From: Arthrobacter sp. Bi83 | GTDB lineage: Bacteria > Actinomycetota > Actinomycetes > Actinomycetales > Micrococcaceae | Direction: 5' to 3' | DNA: 64,000 nucleotides | NCBI RefSeq assembly: GCF_918698095.1 | Contig: NZ_CAKKLY010000013.1 | Location: 27,426 to 91,425 of the forward strand | Shown here: positions 26,374 through 34,490 of the stretch, piece after piece | How the letters are laid out: every line of letters begins with the position of its first letter | How positions within the stretch are numbered: position 1 is the first letter of the stretch | Program-made: the position numbers and the translations under genes | Notes under the pieces: model-generated | Told to the model about the DNA's origin: nothing | Seen by the model: the letters and a program-made list of their open reading frames with translations, nothing else | Database searches by the model: none

Positions 26374-26379
26374 TAGGCT
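26374..26379 (+). promoter_or_regulatory. -10-like box upstream of the first response regulator
   Basis: TAGGCT lies 43 bases upstream of the regulator ATG, with an AGGGGGTAAGGG ribosome-binding region in between. No clear -35 is seen. The rest of the 105-base gap after truA shows no other feature. Confidence 0.35.
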
Positions 26380-26422
26380 GAACCGCAGTCTTTAGTCATG
26401 CGGTCCTTACAGGGGGTAAGGG

Positions 26423-27253
26423 ATGAATGATCGTCGCGTTGTTGTCGTTATCGAACAGGATGAGGAAGTCCGGGCCCTGTTGCGGTCCACCCTTGGTGAT
26501 GCCGGTTTCGAGGTGCACTGCGCCGAAAGCGGAGAGTCCGGGCTTGAGCTGGTGCGGGCCAAGCAGCCCGACACCGTCACTCTGGATGTGGTCCTGCCGG
26601 ACATGGACGGCTACGAGGTGGCGCGGCGCATCCGCGAATTCAGCCACACGTACCTTCTGATAGTCAGCGGCCGCAGCGACCTTGCGGCTACGGTGATGGG
26701 TTTCGATGCCGGGGCGGATGACTACATGGTGAAGCCGATCCGCCCGCGGGAACTCCGGGTCCGGGTGGACGGCATGCTGCGGCGGCCGCGCCGTTTGGTG
26801 CCTGTTCCTCCGGTGTTGGCGGGGGCCGCATTGACGGGGCCGGAGACGGCGGTGCCCGCGGCGGCGGGGCCGGCAGCAGTTGCCGCGCACGGGCCGGCCG
26901 CAGAGTCAGCGGCTGCCGCCTCACGCTTTGAACACAACGGCCTGCAGATAGACAGCGCCACGCGCGCCGCCAGCATCCGCGGCAGGTCTCTGGAGCTCAC
27001 CCGGACCGAGTTCGACCTGCTCCGAATTTTGCTGGAGCGCGGCACGGGAGTGGTGAGCAAGGCCGAGCTGGCCGGTCTCCTGGGTCTTGTTCAGCAGGAC
27101 ATGGCACACCAGGAAGTTGGGCCGTCCGGGGCCTACGACGCTGGCCGCATCATCGAAGCGCACATCGGCAACCTGCGGCGGAAGCTGGGGGACGATGCCA
27201 GGTCACCGAAGTGGCTCAGGACCGTGCGAGGCGCCGGCTACACGCTGGCCTGA
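26423..27253 (+). CDS. OmpR/PhoB-type response regulator 1
   Basis: This is a cytoplasmic DNA-binding regulator of 276 residues. The receiver domain (1-120) has the acidic pocket Glu11/Asp13-type start (VIEQDEE), phosphoacceptor Asp55 (LDVVLPD), Ser82 and Lys104 (MVKPIRP). A Pro/Ala/Gly-rich linker of about 45 residues leads to a winged-helix domain (about 168-276; LELTRTEFDLLRILLERG ... RRKLGDDARSPKWLRTVRGAGYTL). The first acidic residue is Gln12 instead of the common Asp/Glu pair. It is paralogous to the regulator at 29777 with co-linear receiver positions. Its partner is not certain; a HATPase gene follows on the same strand. Confidence 0.9.
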   Translation: MNDRRVVVVIEQDEEVRALLRSTLGDAGFEVHCAESGESGLELVRAKQPDTVTLDVVLPDMDGYEVARRIREFSHTYLLIVSGRSDLAATVMGFDAGADDYMVKPIRPRELRVRVDGMLRRPRRLVPVPPVLAGAALTGPETAVPAAAGPAAVAAHGPAAESAAAASRFEHNGLQIDSATRAASIRGRSLELTRTEFDLLRILLERGTGVVSKAELAGLLGLVQQDMAHQEVGPSGAYDAGRIIEAHIGNLRRKLGDDARSPKWLRTVRGAGYTLA

Positions 27254-27321
27254 CCGGCCCGGGATCTACCCGCAGAGTTGGCCCCTGCAAACGGGGGAGT
27301 AGCTGGGAGAAGCCTAAGAAA

Positions 27322-27834
27322 ATGCCAAGGGTGCAGGCGCACGGTAGAGGCATGAAATCACTATCAAGCGACGAGGTTGTCGCCGTCCGAGGCGTTCTAA
27401 CTGATACGCATCCGGTCGATTTCTATGCGCTTGGCGTCGCGGGGGCGATTGACCGATTGACCCTTCCGTTGCGCGAACGTGGAGTCGTGGTGCACCTGGA
27501 AACACCGCACCACGGCATGGAAGTCGATCGGAAGTCCGCGACGCTGCTGTACCGGGCGGCGCAGGAGCTCTTGAGCAATGTCCACAAATTTGCGGGAGCA
27601 TCAGCTGTTACCGTTCGGTTGGGGTGCGTGAGCCATCCAGCGGCCGGCCACGAGGTTCAGCTCAAAGTGTCCGACAACGGGGCTGGTTTCGATATTGAAG
27701 CAGCCACCCACGGCAGGCATTCGGGGATGGGGCTTCGGCTCATGCGCCTCGTCCTGGAAACGGTGGGCGGTCACGTGACCATCGACTCGTCCACCGCGGG
27801 AACGTGTGTGACTGTCACCCTGCCGCTGGATTAA
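27322..27834 (+). CDS. Free-standing HATPase domain protein, NarX/DesK type
   Basis: The 170-residue product contains the GHKL ATP-binding fold of NarL-system sensor kinases: N-box ELLSNVHKFAGAS (Asn86), G1 box DNGAGF (118-123) and G2 box GMGLRLM (135-141). There is no membrane segment and no HisKA_3 dimerisation domain with a phosphoacceptor His; the ~70 residues before the N-box only partly resemble that region. It could be a remnant, or act in trans like anti-sigma kinases. ATG 27322 has GGGAGAAG upstream; ATG 27352 is an alternative. It follows response regulator 1 by 68 bases. Confidence 0.75.
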   Translation: MPRVQAHGRGMKSLSSDEVVAVRGVLTDTHPVDFYALGVAGAIDRLTLPLRERGVVVHLETPHHGMEVDRKSATLLYRAAQELLSNVHKFAGASAVTVRLGCVSHPAAGHEVQLKVSDNGAGFDIEAATHGRHSGMGLRLMRLVLETVGGHVTIDSSTAGTCVTVTLPLD

Positions 27835-27857
27835 CAGATTAAACCTTCGCGCCTGAC

Positions 27858-29528
27858 CTAAAGGACCGGTGCGTCTTCGGCCGGGAGCGTCATGGTGAAC
27901 GTGGTCCCTGCGCCGGGCTTGCTGACGCAGGAGATGTCCCCGCCGTGCCGCTCCACGATGGTCTTGGTGATCGACAGGCCAAGGCCAACTCCGGGGATCG
28001 CCGCCTTCCTGGCTGCCTGGGTCCGGAAGAACCGGGTGAAAATCCGTGACGATTCCTCTTCGCTGATGCCCATCCCCGTGTCCTGCACCTTGAGCTGCAC
28101 CCATGAGTCACTGCTCCGGGCACTCACGGTGACGGCTCCGCCGTCGGGCGAGTATTTGATGGCGTTGGACACCAGGTTGTCCAGGGCCTGCGAAATGCGC
28201 AGCGGATCCGCGTAGGCCCATAGAGGCACCGGGACATCGGCGCTGAGGGAGACATTTGAGGCGTCCGCCTGTGCCTGCGCGGAGCCGATGCTGGTCTCGA
28301 CGAGGCCTGCCAGGTCCGTCCGCCGGGGATGGACCGCGAGCACTGTTGAGGCCGAGACAAGCAGTTCCGACACGAGCGAAAGGAGCCGCTCGGCATTGCG
28401 CTGCACCACTTCCAGCTTTTGCACCGCGGCGGGCGACAAGCCGTCCGCGTCGCCCAGCACCAGGTCCACGTTGCCAAGGACGGACATCAGCGGGCTGCGG
28501 AATTCGTGGGAAACGTTGGAGATCAGCTCCTCCTTGGCTGAGAGCGCCTCCACGAGCCCGGTGACATCGCTGTAAACGATGACCGCCCCGCTGAACCCGC
28601 CGTCGTCGTTCTTGATGATCCTGGCCGCGGTGGAAACCGCACGCTGTGCCGTTCCCTCGCCGAGCCACACCAGGTAGTTCGCGAACGTCTCGCCGGCCGC
28701 CGCCCGGCGGATGGGCCGCTTGTCCACCGCGAGTGGGGTGACCCTGTCCTGGCCGAACATGACCTGCTGCGCTTCCAGCGGCACCTCCACGGCGCCGGCG
28801 GGAGCGGCAGCCTGTCGGAACGCTTTCTGCTGGTCGTTGACCAGCACTTTCTGGCCGTCGGCATCGATGGCCACAATGCCGACGTCGATCGTGTCCAGAA
28901 CCGTTTTGAGCAGCCGCTCGCGGTTTCTGCTTTCTACGAGCAGTTCGCGCAGTTCGGCGTCCTTCTTTTCCAGACGCTGGCGCTGGACCCGGACATTGGC
29001 GCTGGCAAACCGGATGGCCAGGGATACGGCCAGCATCATGAGCGGCAACAGAATGGCGCCGGCGATTTCCGAAGGTGAAATGTTGGGAAACTTTTGAATC
29101 AGCGAGGGCAGGCTGATGAGCAGGGGCCCAAAGAAACTGATGAAAATCGTGGTGCGCGCGAAGGATCCCGACGCTGATAACCAGATCACGGGGAATATGG
29201 CCAGCACACCAAGGCCAGCCACCGCCGGAACTGCACCGTTGCGGGCAAGGCCGATGACCACGAGGTCAAGAATGGGAATGACGAGGTAGGCATTGGCCGG
29301 AAGCCGTTCCCAGGGAATCAGGAAACAGGAAACGAAGAGGAGCCCCATCATCACGATGGACGCAATGAAGACGGCATTCGCTATCAGCGTTGGCCAGACG
29401 GCCGGGGCAGCAACGGCGAGCGCGGCGAGAATGAGTGTTACCGGGAGCTGGCAGAGGGCCACCCGGACCCGCGGCCCGAGGCGCCTGAAGAATCGGTCCG
29501 TGTCACGGACCATCACGTGCTCACCCAA
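27858..29528 (-). CDS. Membrane sensor histidine kinase with PAS domain
   Basis: The 556-residue kinase has about six N-terminal hydrophobic spans (residues 25-175), a helical linker (RVQRQRLEKKDAELRELL), a PAS-type domain (about 205-325; TVLDTIDVGIVAIDADG ... YSDVTG), a HisKA domain with SNVSHEFRSPL (His341) and a complete HATPase domain (N-box NLVSNAIKYS 451-460, G1 DTGMG 483-487, G2 GVGLGLS 513-519). There is no large extracellular sensor, so the membrane module or PAS probably senses. The TTG at 29528 has AGGGGG upstream; ATG 29513 (residue 6) is an alternative. It is divergent from response regulator 2 and convergent with the HATPase gene. Confidence 0.92.
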   Translation of the reverse strand: MGEHVMVRDTDRFFRRLGPRVRVALCQLPVTLILAALAVAAPAVWPTLIANAVFIASIVMMGLLFVSCFLIPWERLPANAYLVIPILDLVVIGLARNGAVPAVAGLGVLAIFPVIWLSASGSFARTTIFISFFGPLLISLPSLIQKFPNISPSEIAGAILLPLMMLAVSLAIRFASANVRVQRQRLEKKDAELRELLVESRNRERLLKTVLDTIDVGIVAIDADGQKVLVNDQQKAFRQAAAPAGAVEVPLEAQQVMFGQDRVTPLAVDKRPIRRAAAGETFANYLVWLGEGTAQRAVSTAARIIKNDDGGFSGAVIVYSDVTGLVEALSAKEELISNVSHEFRSPLMSVLGNVDLVLGDADGLSPAAVQKLEVVQRNAERLLSLVSELLVSASTVLAVHPRRTDLAGLVETSIGSAQAQADASNVSLSADVPVPLWAYADPLRISQALDNLVSNAIKYSPDGGAVTVSARSSDSWVQLKVQDTGMGISEEESSRIFTRFFRTQAARKAAIPGVGLGLSITKTIVERHGGDISCVSKPGAGTTFTMTLPAEDAPVL

Positions 29529-29776
29529 CGCGGCCGTACCCCCTGTTCAGCTTTTTGGCGTTCCGGAACGGCGCCTGCATAAACCATGACATGAAGCCAA
29601 TTATGCACGGCGGTTCTTCTGTAATTGGAGGGCGGGCCCTCGCTTCGTGGTTTCGATCAAAACATATCGCGAATTTCGGGTGTGTGGGCCTAATCACGGG
29701 GTAGCGTGGGTAATCTGGTAATGCTTCCCGCATTGCGCTGGGCGTTGCGGTGGTTATATCGGATATGGGGATAGTC
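29529..29776. promoter_or_regulatory. Divergent kinase/regulator intergenic region
   Basis: The 248 bases between the divergent kinase and response regulator 2 are visibly richer in A+T than the genes around them (for example around 29590-29760). Both promoters must lie here. I found no clear operator repeat or -35/-10 pair. Confidence 0.35.
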
Positions 29777-30550
29777 GTGGGCGATTTAGGTGTGGCCGTG
29801 GTGATCGAAGATGATGACGACGTCCGCAATCTTCTTGACGCGGTCCTGCAGCAGGCGGGTTTCGAGGTGCATTCTGCAGCAACTGGCCGCGACGGCGTGG
29901 ACGTTGCCAGACATCGTCAGGCGAATGTGATCACCCTCGACGTCGGTCTCCCGGACATCGACGGTTTCGAGGTGCTGCGCAGGATCCGCCAGTTCAGTGA
30001 CGCCTACGTGGTGATGCTGACCGGCCGGAATGAGGAGCTGGACACCATTAGCGCCCTCCAGGGCGGCGCGGACGATTACATCGTCAAGCCCTTCCGGCCC
30101 CGTGAGCTGCGTGCACGCATCTCGGCAATGATGCGCCGGCCCCGGCAGGGTGTAGTTGGGGAGGTTGTGGCGGAACCTTCGGAGCAGATGGCCGCCGCCG
30201 TGAATGCTCGCCGCGGCAAGGTGCTTCAGCACAACGGCCTGGCGCTCGATACGGAAACCCGGACGGTCGCCCTTCGCGGCACGCCTTTGGGACTGACCCG
30301 CAGCGAGTTTGATCTTCTCCAGGAGCTACTGAAGGGGACCGGGGCTGTCCGGACTCGCGCAGATCTGGTCCGGGTGGTCCGCGGCGAGTACTACGGCGAG
30401 GACACTTACATCAGCGAGGCCGATGAACGGGCTGTTGAAGTCCATATCGGAAATTTGCGCCGCAAGCTTCATGAGGATCCGCAGGACCCCCGGTGGCTCG
30501 TCACCGTACGCGGAGTGGGGTACCGGCTGGCGCCGACGAAGGCTGAGTAG
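29777..30550 (+). CDS. OmpR/PhoB-type response regulator 2
   Basis: This 257-residue DNA-binding response regulator has a receiver with VIEDDDD, Asp55 (LDVGLPD), Thr82 and Lys104 (IVKPFRP), and a winged helix (LGLTRSEFDLLQELL ... RRKLHEDPQDPRWLVTVRGVGYRL). GTG 29777 is chosen because it makes the N-terminus (MGDLGVAVVIEDDDDV) co-linear with regulator 1 and has GGGGAT upstream; GTG 29750 and ATG 29765 are also open. Divergence from the histidine kinase suggests these two are the cognate pair. It is convergent with the pseudo-Hpt gene, 48 bases away. Confidence 0.9.
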   Translation: MGDLGVAVVIEDDDDVRNLLDAVLQQAGFEVHSAATGRDGVDVARHRQANVITLDVGLPDIDGFEVLRRIRQFSDAYVVMLTGRNEELDTISALQGGADDYIVKPFRPRELRARISAMMRRPRQGVVGEVVAEPSEQMAAAVNARRGKVLQHNGLALDTETRTVALRGTPLGLTRSEFDLLQELLKGTGAVRTRADLVRVVRGEYYGEDTYISEADERAVEVHIGNLRRKLHEDPQDPRWLVTVRGVGYRLAPTKAE

Positions 30551-30598
30551 ATCTATTGGAAGGTGCTGGTGGCGCCGCCGGAGCCGACTGCCTGGGAG

Positions 30599-31054
30599 CT
30601 ACTGTTCTGGCCGAAGGTAGCCGACCTTCAGCGCGCTGACCGTGTCTTCGCCCGTTTTCGTGACGATCGGCAAAAGCCGCCGCACCGCTGAGAGGTCGCC
30701 ACTCCTGATGAGGCGCTCCAGTTCAACGGCCAGACAGGCGAGCCGCGAGCCGCCCACCATGAAGGCGGAATTCTTAACGCTGAGAACCGCGTCCATTGCC
30801 AGTTCAGGATCGTTGTCCCCGACCGATCGCGTCAGGTAGCCAATCCGCTTGTCCCAGATACTGACGTAATCTCTGGCGAAACTACGGGCTACACCGGTGC
30901 CGCCGAGTTCCTCCTCCAGCTCGTGAAGGACGGTCAGATCCAAGAGCGGGACGCCGGCAGAGCCGTCCGCGGCGCCTTCCACAGGGTCACCGGACGCGGG
31001 CAGGCAGACGCCGTTGGCGCCGCCGTCGCCTGTGCTGGACCCTGAACTGGACAT
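30599..31054 (-). CDS. Hpt-like protein lacking the phosphoacceptor histidine
   Basis: This 151-residue protein has a disordered Gly/Ser-rich N-terminus of about 35 residues and then a four-helix histidine-phosphotransfer-like domain. The motif that reads H-x-L-K-G-S in active Hpt proteins is L-S-V-K-N-S here (residues 91-96), so Leu91 replaces the histidine; the Lys and the following helix (AFMVGGSRLACLAVELE) are retained. Leu91 is encoded CTC, one change from CAC. It may act as a phosphorylation-independent receiver-binding protein. It lies 106 bases downstream of tadC of cluster A on the same strand. Confidence 0.72.
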   Translation of the reverse strand: MSSSGSSTGDGGANGVCLPASGDPVEGAADGSAGVPLLDLTVLHELEEELGGTGVARSFARDYVSIWDKRIGYLTRSVGDNDPELAMDAVLSVKNSAFMVGGSRLACLAVELERLIRSGDLSAVRRLLPIVTKTGEDTVSALKVGYLRPEQ

Positions 31055-31108
31055 ACGTTAAGGCTACTTTCTGACCTTGTGAAAAACCTGATCAACCTTG
31101 GATCCTGT

Positions 31109-31126
31109 GGAAACCCTGCGGGTTCC
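31109..31126. repeat. Small inverted repeat between cluster A tadC and pseudo-Hpt
   Basis: GGAAACCC-TGC-GGGTTCC forms a 7-bp stem with one bulge. It has no T-run on either strand, and its function is unclear. The surrounding 106-base gap (31055-31160) shows nothing else. Confidence 0.35.
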
Positions 31127-31160
31127 TTGTGGTGGGCGAAAAGCCTGCAAAATCTCGAGG

Positions 31161-32048
31161 CTACTGGCCGCTGAAAGTGTTGATGCTGTTGATGACGGCG
31201 GGACCCAGGATGGCAATGAAAAGAACAGGGAAGATGAAGAAAAGCAACGGGAAAAGCACGCTCACCGGAAGCTTCATGGCCTTTTCTTCGGCCCGCTGGC
31301 GCCTCTTGACTCGCATGACTTTCGCCTGCACCCGAAGAACGCCGCTAATGGCGATGCCATAGGCATCAGCCTGAACAACAGCCTGGACGAAGCTGCGGAG
31401 CTCCGGAACGTTTGTGCGTTCTGTTAAGGCCAAGTAGGACTCGCGGCGGCTGCGACCTACCTGCATATCCTGCAATGTGCGAACCAATTCTTCGGCCAAT
31501 GGGCCTTTGCCCGTTTCCCCTGCCCTCGCCATGGCGCCCTCAAATCCCAGACCAGCGTCTACAGCGATGAGCATCTGGTCGAGCGTGTTCGGCAGTTCAA
31601 GCTGAATGGCCTTCTGACGTTCCTGACCTTTACTGATCAAAAGTAAGTCAGGAATGAAGTAGCCCATGCCCAAGATGAACAGGCCTAGAAGTTTCATGAC
31701 TGGAGATGGACTGGTTGAACTCAGAAATATACCCAATGCGAATCCGACGGCAGCCAAGGCAGGCTTCGCCGCAAGTACCCGCCCGAGCGGAATGCTTGGC
31801 GGACGTCCCGCCATCGAAAGTAACTTGTCCAACCGACGGACATAGCCGGCCGGCGTGATCTTCCTGCCCAGGCGCAGGAAGAGGCCGTCCTCAGGCGCTC
31901 CCTCAACCGTCAGGCCAGAAGCGCCGCGCCTGAGATTCTCCTGGATGGCTTCGTTCGATTTCTTATCCACGGACAGGAAGGTCCACGCCAAGTAAGCCAA
32001 GGGCAGAGCCACCAAAACTGCGGCGAGGGGCACAACGAGACCTGACAT
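31161..32048 (-). CDS. tadC: Tad pilus platform protein TadC (cluster A)
   Basis: TadC (295 aa) is one of the two GspF-domain inner-membrane platform proteins that couple the CpaF motor to pilus assembly. The type II secretion F domain is seen at about residues 150-270 (LELPNTLDQMLIAVDAGLGFEGAM; LRTLQDMQVGRSRRESYLAL; QADAYGIAISGVLRVQA). Hydrophobic spans lie at the N-terminus, about residues 95-125 and at the C-terminus. It is the last pilus gene of cluster A, 6 bases after tadB. It is collinear with the cluster B copy at 38532. Confidence 0.9.
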   Translation of the reverse strand: MSGLVVPLAAVLVALPLAYLAWTFLSVDKKSNEAIQENLRRGASGLTVEGAPEDGLFLRLGRKITPAGYVRRLDKLLSMAGRPPSIPLGRVLAAKPALAAVGFALGIFLSSTSPSPVMKLLGLFILGMGYFIPDLLLISKGQERQKAIQLELPNTLDQMLIAVDAGLGFEGAMARAGETGKGPLAEELVRTLQDMQVGRSRRESYLALTERTNVPELRSFVQAVVQADAYGIAISGVLRVQAKVMRVKRRQRAEEKAMKLPVSVLFPLLFFIFPVLFIAILGPAVINSINTFSGQ

Positions 32049-32054
32049 GGTTGC

Positions 32055-32987
32055 CTAAAACTTCAAATCGATGATTTTGCGGAGCCACAGGCCGCCCACC
32101 GTCATGAGAACCACGGACACGGCCATCATTCCCCAGCCCAGCGGATGCCCGAACATGGGGTTCATGTAGCCCGGACTCACCACCAAAAGGATCAGGATAA
32201 TTCCGATAGGGAGGCCCATCAGGATGTAGGCCGAAAACTTGCCTTCCGCTGCCAGTGCCTTTATTTGGCCTTTGATCTCGCTTCGCTCGCGAATAGTGTC
32301 GCCGACCTGGTCAAGTACTTCCGCCAAGTTTCCTCCGACTTCGCGGTTTATCTGAATAGCTTGAGCAATCCAGACGAAGTCCTCGTTGGCCATCCGGGCC
32401 GCGGTATCATTCAAGGCCGACAGGAGGTCTTTGCCCAGTCTTGTTTCCGCAACAACCCTTCGCATTTCTTCCGCGGTGGGACTGGCAGACTCTATGGCAG
32501 CCGCCTCAATGGCACGGAGAATGCTGTGCCCGGCCCGGAGGCTCCCCGTAAGCAGTTGCAGCGTGTCGCTCAATTGCTGGTCAAAACCGGCGCGTCTCTT
32601 ACTGGTCCGATAGCTCAGAAAGAGGATGCCTGCAGGCGGGGCGAGGAGAAAGAACAGCAAGGCCAGCACCGGTCCTCCGGCAATGAGACCCATGAGCGCG
32701 CTGACGCAGCCGCCGGCGAGAACGAGCAGGATGTAATCTGCTTGGCTCAAGCGCAACCCTGACAGTTCGAGTGCCTCCCTGCTGTACAACTTCAAGTCCC
32801 GGGAGGACAGATACCGCTCGAGTGCGGCAGTGGCGAAGCCCGCAAAACGAGATATTTTCGACGTCGAATCGTTGTCTGCTGGCCTCCGCCTCTCCAATGG
32901 AATGCGCGGCCGACCAGGTATGAGGATCAGTACTAGCGTGAGGATGACCGCGGTCAGCAACAGAACCAAGCCTGAAACTAGGAACAT
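32055..32987 (-). CDS. tadB: Tad pilus platform protein TadB (cluster A)
   Basis: TadB (310 aa) is the second GspF-domain membrane protein of the pilus platform. The F domain carries FDQQLSDTLQLLTGSLRAGHSILRAIEAAA and IAQAIQINREVGGNLAEVLDQVGDTIRER, with two N-terminal and two C-terminal hydrophobic stretches. It lies 9 bases downstream of cpaF and 6 bases upstream of tadC. The same motif (GHSxLRAxxAAAxES) is found in the cluster B paralogue. Confidence 0.9.
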   Translation of the reverse strand: MFLVSGLVLLLTAVILTLVLILIPGRPRIPLERRRPADNDSTSKISRFAGFATAALERYLSSRDLKLYSREALELSGLRLSQADYILLVLAGGCVSALMGLIAGGPVLALLFFLLAPPAGILFLSYRTSKRRAGFDQQLSDTLQLLTGSLRAGHSILRAIEAAAIESASPTAEEMRRVVAETRLGKDLLSALNDTAARMANEDFVWIAQAIQINREVGGNLAEVLDQVGDTIRERSEIKGQIKALAAEGKFSAYILMGLPIGIILILLVVSPGYMNPMFGHPLGWGMMAVSVVLMTVGGLWLRKIIDLKF

Positions 32988-32996
32988 GCCGCAGTT

Positions 32997-34490
32997 TCAC
33001 CTCCGCCCGGTCGAGGATTTGCCGCTGAATACACTGGGCGAGACGTGGATGCCCATGTCTTCAAAGCGGTCGATGAAGTGGGGGCGGATGCCGGTGGCGA
33101 TAGGCTTACCCCGGAACCGGCCCCGTTCATCAACGCCTGCCGCAAAGTCGAAGACGAAGGCGTCTTGCAGAGTGACGATTTCCCCTTCCATGCCTTGGAC
33201 CTCCGTCACATGCGTTATTCTCCGACTGCCGTCGCGGAGCCGAGAAATCTGGACGATCAGGTGGACAGCAGACGCTATTTGCTCGCGTATGGCGCGGAGC
33301 GGCAGATCCATACCGGCCATCAGGACCAGCGTCTCCAGCCGTGCCACGGCGTCCCGCGGAGAGTTCGAGTGGACAGTGGACAGCGAACCGTCATGCCCGG
33401 TGTTCATTGCCTGAAGCATGTCCAGCGCTTCGCCACCGCGGACTTCGCCGACGACGATGCGGTCCGGACGCATGCGAAGTGAGTTTCGCAGCAGTTCCCT
33501 GATGGTAACTTCGCCCTTGCCTTCGGTATTGGGTGGCCTGCTCTCAAGGCGCACGACATGTTCCTGCTGAATTTGGAGCTCGACCGCGTCTTCAATCGTC
33601 ACAATGCGTTGATTGTCCTGGATGAACGACGAAAGAACGTTCAGCAGCGTGGTCTTTCCGGTTCCTGTACCGCCCGAAACGATGATGTTCAGTTTCGCTT
33701 TGACGCACGCATTCAGGAGCTCCGCCATTTCCGGGGTTAAGGTCCCGAAATCGATGAGGTTCCGAACCGTCAGCGGAACCTTGCTGAACTTTCGGATGGT
33801 CAGTGAGGAACCGCCCACGGCCAACGGGGGTATGACCGCGTTCACACGGGAGCCGTCCTCGAGGCGTGCGTCAACCAACGGCGAAGATTCGTCGATCCGG
33901 CGCCCTACCTTGGACACGATCCTCTCAATGACGCGCCTGAGATGGTCCTCCGAGGTGAATTGTGCATCAGCGAGGGTTAGCTTTCCTTTCCTCTCAACGT
34001 AGATCTGGTCCATCCTATTGACCATGATCTCCGTGACGTCGGCGTCATCGAGGAGGCGCTGCAGAGGCCCGAAGCCCAGCACATCGTCGGCAACATCCTG
34101 AACTAACCGCATCCGCTCCTCAGGCGTCAAAGGAACCCGCTCAGCATCAATGATCTGGGAAAGCTCCTCGCGGGCGCTGGAGCGGAGCTCATTCTCGCTG
34201 AGTCCTGAGTCACTGAAGCGGGCACCCATGCGCTCGAAAAGTGCGTTCGCCGCACGCTGTTTCAAACCCGCCAGCGCGTCCGCGGGCCGTTGTGTCTTTG
34301 GCATCGTTGGCGGCTTGTCGGCGCTGCGGGCGAAAGGGGAGGCAAAGGAATCTTCCAGGGTAAGATCCGTCTCGCCAACTTCTGCTACCTCAGGTTGCTC
34401 GGGCACAGGGCGCGTTGCCCTGTTTTCCGGTGGAGCCGCAGCCGGACGTGCCTTGAGCTGAGCTGCCGACAGCCGATCGGAAAGCTTCAC
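32997..34490 (-). CDS. cpaF: Tad pilus assembly ATPase CpaF/TadA (cluster A)
   Basis: CpaF (497 aa) is the GspE/VirB11-type hexameric ATPase that powers Flp pilus assembly. Walker A is GGTGTGKTT (residues 273-281), with the upstream [30 protein letters not shown] motif and, downstream, [10 protein letters not shown] and [14 protein letters not shown] 34490 is chosen: it overlaps the cpaE stop as GTGA, gives the start MKLSDRL that matches MSLSDRF of cluster B, and makes both junctions identical. The frame is also open from TTG 34538 (16 more residues). Confidence 0.93.
   Translation of the reverse strand: MKLSDRLSAAQLKARPAAAPPENRATRPVPEQPEVAEVGETDLTLEDSFASPFARSADKPPTMPKTQRPADALAGLKQRAANALFERMGARFSDSGLSENELRSSAREELSQIIDAERVPLTPEERMRLVQDVADDVLGFGPLQRLLDDADVTEIMVNRMDQIYVERKGKLTLADAQFTSEDHLRRVIERIVSKVGRRIDESSPLVDARLEDGSRVNAVIPPLAVGGSSLTIRKFSKVPLTVRNLIDFGTLTPEMAELLNACVKAKLNIIVSGGTGTGKTTLLNVLSSFIQDNQRIVTIEDAVELQIQQEHVVRLESRPPNTEGKGEVTIRELLRNSLRMRPDRIVVGEVRGGEALDMLQAMNTGHDGSLSTVHSNSPRDAVARLETLVLMAGMDLPLRAIREQIASAVHLIVQISRLRDGSRRITHVTEVQGMEGEIVTLQDAFVFDFAAGVDERGRFRGKPIATGIRPHFIDRFEDMGIHVSPSVFSGKSSTGRR

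Noticed and set aside
26423..31054. The signalling genes as a full phosphorelay (kinase-receiver-Hpt-regulator)
   Set aside because: The kinase has no attached receiver domain and the Hpt-like protein has no histidine, so a canonical relay cannot be built from these parts.
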